NCBI GenBank assembly: GCA_004557075.1
Contig: SFEX01000049.1
Coordinates: forward strand, 1-8,420
Direction: 5' to 3'
Length of the DNA: 8,420 nt
Source of the DNA: Clostridiales bacterium
Lineage (GTDB): Bacteria; Bacillota; Clostridia; Oscillospirales; Oscillospiraceae
In this document: one piece after another, positions 1 through 5,829 of the stretch
How the letters are laid out: each line of letters starts with the position of its first letter
Numbering within the stretch: the stretch's first letter is position 1
The notes under the pieces: generated by a model
Seen by the model: the letters and a program-made list of their open reading frames with translations, nothing else
What the model was told of the DNA's origin: nothing
Database searches by the model: none
Translations under genes and position numbers: made by a program

Positions 1-166
1 AGTTGTATACAATCATCTTGCACTCCTGTATACCTTCTTCCTATTGACACGATGCTCGCCCCTACGGGTGCGGTGTAATTGAGAGCGCGAGTGCAAAAAC
101 GATTAACCAAAATCCCTATGGTCGGGCTGACGCAAAAGCGACCATTTGAAGCGTAGCAACGAATTG
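1..166. repeat. Left copy of a long inverted interspersed repeat
   Basis: Positions 1-65 are the reverse complement of 8324-8388 with a single mismatch. The similarity continues, with substitutions and small indels, through to 166, which pairs with 8224 (shared GCAACGAATTG end). The element contains the palindrome TTGTATACAA (3-12), a second GTATAC (28-33), the core GCGCGAGTGCAA (85-96) that recurs five times in the window, and a TCGGGCTGACGCA module (122-134) also found at 2988-3000. It abuts the rpsO terminator. The copy may extend beyond the left edge, so its outer boundary is unknown. I see no transposase or gene in it. Confidence 0.85.
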
Positions 167-197
167 AAAAACAGAGGACAATATTCAATTGTCCCCT
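167..197 (-). terminator. Rho-independent terminator of rpsO
   Basis: On the minus strand a 10-bp stem (arms at 188-197 and 173-182, one G-U pair) with a 5-base loop is followed by five U residues (171-167). It starts about 39 bases after the rpsO stop codon and fits as that gene's terminator. Confidence 0.85.
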
Positions 198-235
198 GCT
201 CGAAAAACCTTCATACCCTTCGGAATTGCCGGGAA

Positions 236-502
236 TTACTTGCGGATACCCAGCTTTGCAATGATTGCGCGGTAACGCTCGATGTCCTTCTTTGCGAGGT
301 AGTCGAGCAGACGGCGGCGCTTACCGACCATCTTGTACATGCCCAGACGGCTGTGCTTGTCGTTGGGATGAACCTTCAGGTGAGCGGTGAGCTCGCGGAT
401 GCGCTGAGAGAGGATGGCGATCTGAACCTCGGGAGAACCGGTGTCGTTCTCGTGGGTCTTGTTTTCCGCTATGACGGCGGTCTTGGTTTCTTTGGTAATC
501 AT
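236..502 (-). CDS. rpsO: 30S ribosomal protein S15
   Basis: Small-subunit ribosomal protein S15 (88 residues, the usual bacterial length) binds the 16S rRNA central-domain three-way junction early in 30S assembly. The family hallmarks are plain: the N-terminal TGSPEVQIAILSQRI block (residues 21-35), the HPNDKHSRLG loop (45-54) that contacts rRNA, and the basic VGKRRRLLDYL helix (59-69). The ATG at 502 is preceded on the minus strand by a purine-rich GAAAGGGGT ribosome binding site. It appears to be a single-gene transcript: promoter at 596-624, structured leader, gene, then terminator at 167-197. S15 classically represses its own translation by binding its leader, and a folded leader is visible here. 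pnp, the common neighbour of rpsO, is not present within the window downstream of it. Confidence 0.98.
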   Translation of the reverse strand: MITKETKTAVIAENKTHENDTGSPEVQIAILSQRIRELTAHLKVHPNDKHSRLGMYKMVGKRRRLLDYLAKKDIERYRAIIAKLGIRK

Positions 503-590
503 AATGATACCCCTTTCTTGATTTTTCTATACCCAATGACTAAGTAAAGGGAGGAAAGGTCTCCCAAGAACTGAGTTCACGGGCTAAGCT
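503..590 (-). promoter_or_regulatory. Structured rpsO leader, candidate S15 autoregulatory element
   Basis: The minus-strand leader can fold a two-part hairpin. The outer helix is ACTCAGT (576-570) with ACTTAGT (545-539), one mismatch. The inner helix is GGGAG (565-561) with CTCCC (553-549). This ends about 36 bases before the start codon. Autorepression through a leader RNA is known for S15 in several bacteria, and the folds differ between lineages. The pairing is seen in the sequence; that S15 binds it is inferred. Confidence 0.45.
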
Positions 591-595
591 AAATT

Positions 596-624
596 ATGTT
601 ACCACCTTTGCGCGGCTTTGTAAA
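596..624 (-). promoter_or_regulatory. Sigma-A-type promoter of rpsO
   Basis: On the minus strand, -35 TTTACA (624-619; 5/6 consensus) and -10 TAACAT (601-596; 4/6) are separated by exactly 17 bases. Transcription would start near 589, just upstream of the folded leader. Confidence 0.6.
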
Positions 625-644
625 GCATTTTTTGGACTTTTTCC

Positions 645-673
645 TTTCCCAAGGCGCAAATTTGTGTTATACT
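645..673 (+). promoter_or_regulatory. Possible promoter of the yfbR-DUF896-AEC operon
   Basis: A good -10 TATACT (668-673; 5/6) sits 25 bases before the YfbR start codon. The -35 at 17-base spacing (TTTCCC, 645-650) is poor, so only the -10 is convincing. It is back to back with the rpsO promoter. Confidence 0.4.
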
Positions 674-698
674 TTCAACTCAAAGGAAAGGTGACGAC

Positions 699-1286
699 AT
701 GGACAACAATTTCTTCGCGCTGATCTCCCGCATGCGCTACATTGAGCGCTGGAGCCTTATGCGCAATTCGATACACGAAAACGTGCAGGAGCACAGCCAC
801 ATGGTCGCGGTGCTCGCCCACGCGCTGGGCGTTATCCGCAGGGACATCTTCGGCGTCCCCTGCGACCCGGACGCCTGCGCCGCCGTCGCGCTCTACCACG
901 ACGCGAGCGAGATACTCACAGGCGACCTGCCCACGCCGATAAAATACCACGACGACGAGATCATGAGCGCCTACCGCCGGGTCGAGAACCTCGCCTCGGC
1001 AAAGCTCCTTTGCATGCTGCCGGAGGAGCTGCGCGGCGCGTTTGAGCCGATACTCACCGGTGAGACGGAGCGGGAGAATCACGATATCGTAAAGGCAGCC
1101 GACAAGCTGAGCGCCTACATAAAGTGTATCGAGGAGCGCAAGGCCGGCAACAACGAGTTTATAAACGCCGAGCGGCAGACCCTTGCCGCGCTGCACGCGT
1201 ATAATATGCCGGAGCTTGAATATTTTATTGAAAACTTCATCCCCGCGTTTGAAAAAACTCTCGACGATCTCGGAGGAATGGACTAA
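699..1286 (+). CDS. yfbR: YfbR-type HD-domain 5'-deoxynucleotidase
   Basis: Metal-dependent phosphohydrolase expected to remove phosphate from deoxyribonucleoside 5'-monophosphates in the cytoplasm, as E. coli YfbR does in nucleotide salvage. At 195 residues it matches the roughly 199-residue E. coli protein end to end. Visible motifs are R17-W18 (the tryptophan region linked to deoxyribose preference), EHS with H32, the HD pair H67-D68 in YHDASEILTGDLPTP (residues 66-80, with E71 and D76), and the late metal ligand D135 in KAADKLSAYIKC. All expected catalytic residues are present. The ATG at 699 follows a GGAAAGGTG ribosome binding site. Its TAA stop overlaps the next gene's ATG by one base, so it is the first gene of a coupled three-gene operon. 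Family assignment is firm; exact substrate preference is inferred. Confidence 0.93.
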   Translation: MDNNFFALISRMRYIERWSLMRNSIHENVQEHSHMVAVLAHALGVIRRDIFGVPCDPDACAAVALYHDASEILTGDLPTPIKYHDDEIMSAYRRVENLASAKLLCMLPEELRGAFEPILTGETERENHDIVKAADKLSAYIKCIEERKAGNNEFINAERQTLAALHAYNMPELEYFIENFIPAFEKTLDDLGGMD

Positions 1287-1492
1287 TGGAAAACACTAAG
1301 CTTAACAGGATAAACGAGCTTGCGCGCATCGCAAAGAAGCGCTCTCTCACGCCGGAGGAGCTTACCGAGCGCGACGCGCTGCGCAGGGAATACATAGCCG
1401 AGTGGCGGCGCGGCGCTGAGCAGATACTCGAAAACACCTACATCCAGACCCCCGACGGCAAGAAGCACAAGCTTCAAAGAAAAGAAAAATGA
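1286..1492 (+). CDS. DUF896 (YnzC/UPF0291-like) small protein
   Basis: A 68-residue cytoplasmic protein of the DUF896 family, known from B. subtilis YnzC, whose members form short N-terminal helical hairpins and lack a settled biochemical role. Recognisable features are the INELARIAKKRSLTPEE segment (residues 9-24), the RDALRREYIAEWR helix (29-41) and a basic tail containing the conserved TPDGKKHKL (55-63). The start is fixed by a GGAGG site (1272-1276) inside the end of the preceding gene and by the TAATG overlap with its stop codon. Its own stop overlaps the next start (ATGA at 1489-1492). Homologues in Firmicutes occur in varied contexts, so the neighbours do not settle the function. Confidence 0.88.
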   Translation: MENTKLNRINELARIAKKRSLTPEELTERDALRREYIAEWRRGAEQILENTYIQTPDGKKHKLQRKEK

Positions 1493-2427
1493 GCGCGTTT
1501 TACGTCTGCTTAAACGCGGTCGCGCCGATATTTCTCATGATGGCGCTGGGCTTTATCGCAAGACGGCTGGGCGCGATAAGCCGCGACGAGGTGCCGAAGC
1601 TCAATAAGCTCGTCTTTCGGTATTTTATGCCCATCATGCTGTTTTACAACCTCTATACCTCCGATATCTCCAGCGCAATACAGCCGAAGCTTCTTATCTT
1701 CACGGCGCTGTGCGTGCTGCTTGCTTACGGGCTGAGCCTCGGCTATGTGCTGCTGACGGAAAAGGACGGGAACAAGCGCGGCGTGAAGATACAGGGGCTT
1801 TACCGCTCAAACTTCGTCATAATCGGGCTGCCGCTGGCAGCGCAGCTCGTGGAGGGCGCGGACCTCGGCTGCGTCGTGGTGCTCATCGCCGTGGTCGTTC
1901 CGATGTTCAACGTCCTCGCGGTCGTAACGCTTGAGATATTCAATGGCAAGCGCCCCGCGCCGGGTCGGATACTGCTGGATATACTCAAAAATCCGCTCGT
2001 CATCGGCACCGCCGCAGGGCTTGTGACGCTGATTTTTGGTATTAGGCTGCCGGGCGCGATCGTATCCGCCGTAAAGCAGGTCGGGGCGGTGGCAAACCCG
2101 TTGCTGCTGTTCCTGCTGGGCGCGTTTTTCGAGTTCGGCGGGCTCAAGCGCTACAAAAAGGATCTCGTTGAAGTCTGCCTCGGCAGGCTTGTCGTGATAC
2201 CCGGCATATTCCTCACCCTGGCGTATCTCGTGGGTATTCGGGGTGTGGAGTTTGCGGGCATGATAGCGATTTTCGGCTCGGCGACCGCGATAGCGTCGTT
2301 CACAATGGTTCAGCAGATGGGCGGGGACGATGAGCTTGCGGGCGATATCGTCGTCTCCACCAGCGCGCTGTGCTGCCTGACCCTGTTCCTGTGGTCGCTC
2401 CTCTTCAAATCCCTCGGTATTTTCTAA
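1489..2427 (+). CDS. AEC-family (auxin efflux carrier) transporter
   Basis: Integral membrane protein of 312 residues in the AEC / Mem_trans family. Bacterial members move small organic acids such as malate or malonate, but the substrate here cannot be read from sequence. About ten hydrophobic segments are visible, arranged as two repeats around a more polar centre (roughly residues 145-165). The N-terminal block APIFLMMALGFIARRLG (12-28) and the VFRYFMPIMLFYNL segment (42-55) are typical of the family, as is the C-terminal IFGSATAIASFTMVQQMGG stretch. The start overlaps the previous stop as ATGA, and the upstream ribosome binding site is weak (A/G-rich only), so translation probably depends on coupling to the DUF896 gene. 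Repeat DNA starts two or three bases after its stop codon and no private terminator is visible. Confidence 0.92.
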   Translation: MSAFYVCLNAVAPIFLMMALGFIARRLGAISRDEVPKLNKLVFRYFMPIMLFYNLYTSDISSAIQPKLLIFTALCVLLAYGLSLGYVLLTEKDGNKRGVKIQGLYRSNFVIIGLPLAAQLVEGADLGCVVVLIAVVVPMFNVLAVVTLEIFNGKRPAPGRILLDILKNPLVIGTAAGLVTLIFGIRLPGAIVSAVKQVGAVANPLLLFLLGAFFEFGGLKRYKKDLVEVCLGRLVVIPGIFLTLAYLVGIRGVEFAGMIAIFGSATAIASFTMVQQMGGDDELAGDIVVSTSALCCLTLFLWSLLFKSLGIF

Positions 2428-2765
2428 TTCGCGTTGAGGCTGGCAGTAGTCGCTATTGCCGGTGCCCGACCAAAAACACTGTAAATAGTCGCTGCTGCAC
2501 TCGCGCATTGAATTACACCGTGCCTGTAGGTGCGAGCATCGATCGTCCGGCGGCGGCTGCCGCAGAGCAATTCGCGTTGAGAATGGCGGTTGTCGTTTTT
2601 ACGCCAGCCCGATTATAAGCATTGGAGTATAACGACAATTTTCAATGTATACGGTCGGGATACCGCAATAAAGATTCTTTTAAGCCTAAATCCGAATCGC
2701 CCCTCCGGCGAGGAGCGGACGGCCAATGGCCGCCCCTACGGATGCAATCCAATAAGTGCGAATAA
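2428..2765. repeat. Mosaic repeat block, left of the shared terminator
   Basis: This gene-free block is assembled from short modules seen elsewhere in the window. A 43-base module at 2430-2472 resembles 2573-2615 (about 30 of 43 identical) and returns inverted at 2985-3027 (36 of 43 against 2573-2615, no gaps). The core TGCACTCGCGC lies at 2496-2506. A GTAGGTGCGAGCATCG segment (2526-2541) matches the end repeats. A 28-base unit at 2550-2577 is repeated exactly at 2842-2869. Positions 2694-2716 recur inverted at 8207-8229 with one mismatch. Short open frames here are translations of the repeats and have no credible start sites. Confidence 0.8.
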
Positions 2766-2773
2766 AAAAACAA

Positions 2774-2799
2774 CGGAGGCAGTCTAATGATTGCCTCCG
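2774..2799. terminator. Bidirectional terminator between convergent operons
   Basis: A 12-bp stem (2774-2785 region with 2788-2799, one G-U pair, TAAT loop) lies between the AEC gene and metI. Read leftward it is followed by a strong U run (2770-2764 is all A on the plus strand), so it should terminate metQNI transcripts. Read rightward it is followed by AAATTTATTA, a weaker tail that may serve the yfbR operon. Confidence 0.75.
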
Positions 2800-2817
2800 A
2801 AATTTATTATGTATGCA

Positions 2818-3031
2818 TTGATTAAGAACGCGAGTGCAAAAGCGGCGGCTGCCGCAGAGCAATTCGCGTGAAAGCTTTAATTAATCGTTATTGCAGTGTC
2901 CCGACCGGTGAGATGTTGGTTAATCTTTTTTGCACTCGCGCACTTAATTAGAGCTTAGATATTTTCGTTATGCTCCAGTGTTCATAATCGGGCTGACGCA
3001 ATGACGATTACCGCCAATCTCAACGCGCGGA
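2818..3031. repeat. Mosaic repeat block, right of the shared terminator
   Basis: This block contains the TGCACTCGCG core twice in opposite orientation (2829-2839 and 2930-2941), the exact 28-base unit (2842-2869) shared with 2550-2577, and a segment at 2898-2949 that aligns with 8263-8314 (CGACCGGT, TTGGT, TTGCACTCGCGC in the same order). It ends with the inverted 43-base module 2985-3027, which finishes 10 bases from the metI stop codon. No gene is visible. Confidence 0.8.
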
Positions 3032-3037
3032 TTAAAA

Positions 3038-3739
3038 CTACTTGATTCTCTTGTCGCAGCGGGTGGCGGCGCGGGTGCCTATGCTCTGGAAGACCTGGAC
3101 AAGGATGATAAGTATGATGACCGCAAAGAGCATCACGAGATACTTGTATCGGTAGTAGCCGTAGTTTATCGCGATCTTGCCCAAGCCGCCGCCGCCGATG
3201 ATGCCGCTCATCGCGGTGTAGCCGAGGACGGTGGTTATGGCGATGGTGAAGTTTGATATCAGCGACGGTACGCTCTCGGGGATCATGACCTTGACGATTA
3301 TCTGGAAGGGCGACGCGCCCATGCTCTGCGCCATCTCTACGATGTTGGGGTTAAGCTCCCTGAGACTGCTCTCAACGAGCCTTGCCACAAAGGGGAAAGC
3401 TGCGATGACCAGCGGCACTATCGACGCCGTTGTGCCCACCGTCGTGCCGACGATGAGTCGTGCCAGCGGGAAGGCCATGATCATGAGGATAAGGAACGGA
3501 ATCGAGCGCAGCAGGTTTATGATGACGTTCAGCGTACTCATCAGCCACTTCGGCAGCGGCAGGATACCACCCTTTTCGCCCACAACGAGCAGCACGCCGA
3601 GCGGAAGCCCTATGATGACGGCAAACAGCGTTGCAAGCACGGTGACGTAGGTAGTCTCCCACAGCGCAAAGGGCATATCGTTTATAAGGATATCAACGGC
3701 CTCGGAGAATGCCTCCGAGGTAAAAGCGTTATCAAACAT
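3038..3739 (-). CDS. metI: Methionine ABC transporter permease MetI
   Basis: Membrane-spanning subunit (233 residues) of the MetQNI importer, two copies of which form the substrate channel. About five transmembrane segments are visible, starting near residues 28, 72, 100, 160 and 197. The cytoplasmic EAA-type coupling loop, which docks on MetN, reads as VEMAQSMGASPFQIIVKVMIPES (starting near residue 135, conserved G and P present). The ATG at 3739 has a near-ideal GAGGAGG ribosome binding site located inside the end of metN, and the two genes overlap by 8 bases. E. coli MetI is slightly shorter (about 217 residues). It is the last gene of the operon; transcription probably ends at 2774-2799 after passing through repeat DNA. 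Confidence 0.95.
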   Translation of the reverse strand: MFDNAFTSEAFSEAVDILINDMPFALWETTYVTVLATLFAVIIGLPLGVLLVVGEKGGILPLPKWLMSTLNVIINLLRSIPFLILMIMAFPLARLIVGTTVGTTASIVPLVIAAFPFVARLVESSLRELNPNIVEMAQSMGASPFQIIVKVMIPESVPSLISNFTIAITTVLGYTAMSGIIGGGGLGKIAINYGYYRYKYLVMLFAVIILIILVQVFQSIGTRAATRCDKRIK

Positions 3740-4736
3740 CTATCTCGACCTCCTCTGCAAAAACGTCGCCTCGGCGGCGCAGGTATTCAATGGCGCGGTC
3801 GGCGTCGTCGCCCTCGCGCGGCAGGCCGAGCAGCATTCTGCCAAAGACCTGATCGCCGATGAAGCGGGTCGAGGCGTAGAGAATATTCGCGGAAATGCCC
3901 TCATCGACTGCCATCTTGGCGATTATAGGCTCGCCCGCGGCGGTGCCGTCGAAAACAAGGCGGATAACGCGCTCTGTAAGCCCCGATTCGAGCAGCGCGC
4001 GCTCCTCGGGAGAGACGATGTTCTTGCCCGCGTCGGACGCGGGATTGGAAAACACCTTGGACACGTCGCCTTCCTCAACGACCACGCCGTGCTCGAGAAT
4101 GGCAACGCGGCTGCAAATATCCTCGATGACGTTCATCTGGTGGGTGATGATGATGACGGTTATGCCCAGCCGCTCGTTTATCTGCTTTATGAGCTCAAGA
4201 ATGGAGCGGGTCGTCTTGGGGTCAAGGGCGGAGGTGGCCTCGTCGCAGAGCAGCACCTCGGGGTCGGTTGCAAGAGCGCGCGCGATGGCGATGCGCTGCT
4301 GCTGTCCGCCGGAGAGCTGCGCTGGATAGGCGTTAGCCTTGTCGGAAAGTCCGACTATCTCAAGAAGCTCCAGCGCGCGCTTTTTCGCCTCCGCCTTTTT
4401 AACGCCCGCAAGCTCCAGCGGGAAGCAGATGTTGGCAAGGCAGGTGCGCTGCATGAGCAGGTTGAAGCTCTGGAATATCATCGTTGTGCGGCGGCGAAGC
4501 TCGCGCAGCTTATCCGCAGGCAGAGCGCCGATGTCCACGCCGTCAATGAGCACCGTTCCGGAGGTCGGGCGCTCGAGCATGTTTATGCAGCGCACCAAGG
4601 TGCTTTTGCCCGCGCCGGACATGCCGATGATGCCGAATATATCGCCGTCGTTTATTGTCAGGTTTATGTCCTTGAGCGCCTCGACCGAGCCGTCGGCTCC
4701 GGCGAAGGTCTTGGATAAATGCTTAATCTCTATCAT
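3732..4736 (-). CDS. metN: Methionine ABC transporter ATP-binding protein MetN
   Basis: ATPase subunit (334 residues) that powers the MetI channel. The nucleotide-binding domain is intact: Walker A GMSGAGKST (residues 38-46), Q-loop Q89, ABC signature LSGGQQQR (141-148), Walker B VLLCDE (161-166) with catalytic E166, D-loop SALD (169-172) and switch histidine H199. The last 75 or so residues form the NIL domain (about 260-334), which in E. coli MetN binds methionine and inhibits transport when cytoplasmic levels are high. Import is therefore probably controlled at the protein level as well as by the upstream attenuator. The start has a modest GGAG site lying in a potential hairpin (see 4751-4789). 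The gene is 61 bases from metQ and overlaps metI by 8 bases. Confidence 0.96.
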   Translation of the reverse strand: MIEIKHLSKTFAGADGSVEALKDINLTINDGDIFGIIGMSGAGKSTLVRCINMLERPTSGTVLIDGVDIGALPADKLRELRRRTTMIFQSFNLLMQRTCLANICFPLELAGVKKAEAKKRALELLEIVGLSDKANAYPAQLSGGQQQRIAIARALATDPEVLLCDEATSALDPKTTRSILELIKQINERLGITVIIITHQMNVIEDICSRVAILEHGVVVEEGDVSKVFSNPASDAGKNIVSPEERALLESGLTERVIRLVFDGTAAGEPIIAKMAVDEGISANILYASTRFIGDQVFGRMLLGLPREGDDADRAIEYLRRRGDVFAEEVEIDV

Positions 4737-4750
4737 ATATGGCTCCAGAC

Positions 4751-4789
4751 CGGAGCAGCCCGTGGTGCTAACACCTGCGGGCTGTTCCG
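4751..4789 (-). other. Intercistronic stem-loop between metQ and metN
   Basis: A 12-bp stem (4789-4778 with 4762-4751, one G-U pair) is topped by a 4-bp helix (GGTG/CACC). It begins 8 bases after the metQ stop. On the minus strand no U run follows, so it is unlikely to be a full terminator; it may protect the metQ 3' end and raise receptor over ATPase. The 3' arm also contains GCTCC, which can pair instead with the GGAGC carrying the metN ribosome binding site, giving a possible translational switch (inference). Confidence 0.6.
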
Positions 4790-4797
4790 AAAATTAT

Positions 4798-5652
4798 TTA
4801 TTTCTTGAGTGCGTCAAGGCTGGTCTGCTGGCCGCCGTAAAGGCCCATAGGCTCAACGTGGATGGTGCTGACGGAGACGATGTGGGTGCCGTTCTCGGCA
4901 TTGAAGTCGTCAAGGTAAGGAAAGTGCTGGAAGTAGTTTGCGTCAACCTCGCCGCTCTCAACGACGTTGTTGGGCTGGACGTAGTCGGTGTACTCGATGA
5001 TGTCGAGGGTGATGTTCTTCTCGGCAAGGATGTCCTTCGCTATCTTGAGGATCTCCGCGTGAGGTGCGGGGGAGGCTGCGACGGTGATGGTCTGGCCGCT
5101 CAGAGCAGCGTAATCGACGGTGGCGTCAAAGCCGTCGCCCGGGTTCTCAACGGTGCTGACAACGGCGCCGTCGTAGGTGTCTGCTATGTAGTCTGCGACC
5201 TGCTTGCTCTCGAGAGCTGATTTGAGCGCGAGGATCTTGGGGCTGTTCTCGTTGCCCTCCTTGACGGCGAGGATGTTGCCGTAAGCGGAGGAGGAGCCTT
5301 CAATGGCGAGAGAGTCTTTAACGGGGTTCATGTTCGCGGAGATTGCGTAGTTGGAGTTGATGATCGCGTAATCGACGTCGGGGAGTACGTTGGGAAGCTG
5401 AGCTGCTTCGACCTCACTGAACTCGATGCCGTAGGGGTTGTCGGTGATGTCCTTGATGGTGGCGGTGATGCCGGCGTTCTCGTCGAGGGTGATATAGCCG
5501 AGATCCTGGAGCAGGAGCAGGGCGCGGGCTTCGTTGGTGGTGTCGTTGGGGACTGCGATCTTGATGGCGTCGGAGCTGTTGCCGCAGGCGGAAAGGCCGA
5601 TGAGCGAGAGCGCAAGCAGCGCTGCGAGGATGATGGATGTGATCTTCTTCAT
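4798..5652 (-). CDS. metQ: Circularly permuted MetQ methionine-binding lipoprotein
   Basis: Substrate-binding receptor (284 residues) of the MetQNI importer, lipid-anchored outside the membrane. A lipoprotein signal (residues 1-22, MKK start, hydrophobic core, LSAC lipobox) puts the acylated cysteine at C23. Every NLPA-family block is present, but in swapped order. IKIAVPNDTTNEARALLLLQ (30-49), EVEAAQLP (80-87), VDYAIINSNYA (93-103) and the DTYDGAVV block (158-165) come first. A linker (about 166-186) follows, then ITVAASPAPHAEIL (189-202), YTDYVQPNNVV (221-231), GEVDANYFQHFPYL (234-247), HVEPMGLY (265-272) and TSLDALKK at the end. In ordinary MetQ the second set is N-terminal and SLDEL leads straight into the IAVPND block. 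The break is thus at the lobe junction and both halves look complete. A strong AAGGAG site precedes the ATG. Confidence 0.93.
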   Translation of the reverse strand: MKKITSIILAALLALSLIGLSACGNSSDAIKIAVPNDTTNEARALLLLQDLGYITLDENAGITATIKDITDNPYGIEFSEVEAAQLPNVLPDVDYAIINSNYAISANMNPVKDSLAIEGSSSAYGNILAVKEGNENSPKILALKSALESKQVADYIADTYDGAVVSTVENPGDGFDATVDYAALSGQTITVAASPAPHAEILKIAKDILAEKNITLDIIEYTDYVQPNNVVESGEVDANYFQHFPYLDDFNAENGTHIVSVSTIHVEPMGLYGGQQTSLDALKK

Positions 5653-5702
5653 GATATATTCTCCTTAAAAATTATTTTTATAGTTAAATCGTTTTCGGAT
5701 AT

Positions 5703-5774
5703 TTATCGGTGACACATTCGGTTAAGACTCAGCAGCACCGGGTATGAAGTTTTTCTAAGCTTGTATATTTCCAC
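5703..5774 (-). CDS. Possible 23-codon peptide in the metQ leader
   Basis: Downstream of the attenuator terminator and upstream of metQ, a GTG start (5774-5772) lies 7 bases from a GGAGG site (5786-5782). It opens a 23-codon frame ending in TAA at 5705-5703, with Arg-Met-Cys-His-Arg as its last five residues. Spacing and ribosome binding site are good, but the frame is short and starts with GTG, so chance is a real alternative. If translated, it would be a second leader peptide. It does not resemble a protein I recognise. Confidence 0.25.
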   Translation of the reverse strand: MEIYKLRKTSYPVLLSLNRMCHR

Positions 5775-5795
5775 CGCGGGGCCTCCTCTCTGCAC

Positions 5796-5829
5796 AAAAA
5801 AATACCGGAAAGCTATAAGCTCTCCGGTA
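5796..5829 (-). terminator. Leader (attenuator) terminator of metQNI
   Basis: An 11-bp stem (5829-5819 with 5813-5803, one G-U pair) with a TTATA loop (5818-5814) is followed by seven U residues (5802-5796). It lies 30 bases after the Met/Cys-rich peptide's stop codon and about 140 bases before metQ, so transcripts from the only good promoter must pass it to reach the transporter genes. Its descending arm can pair instead with an upstream segment (see 5817-5990). Confidence 0.88.

Noticed and set aside
146..547. Plus-strand open frame across rpsO
   Set aside because: It is antisense to S15, which is unmistakable, and it begins inside the repeat/terminator junction.
2370..2787. Two short plus-strand frames after the AEC gene
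   Set aside because: They read through repeat modules, one overlapping the AEC 3' end, with no ribosome binding site. They are translations of the interspersed repeats.
2428..3031. CRISPR array
   Set aside because: Repeat units are unequal, occur in both orientations and have irregular spacing. There are no uniform spacers and no cas genes.
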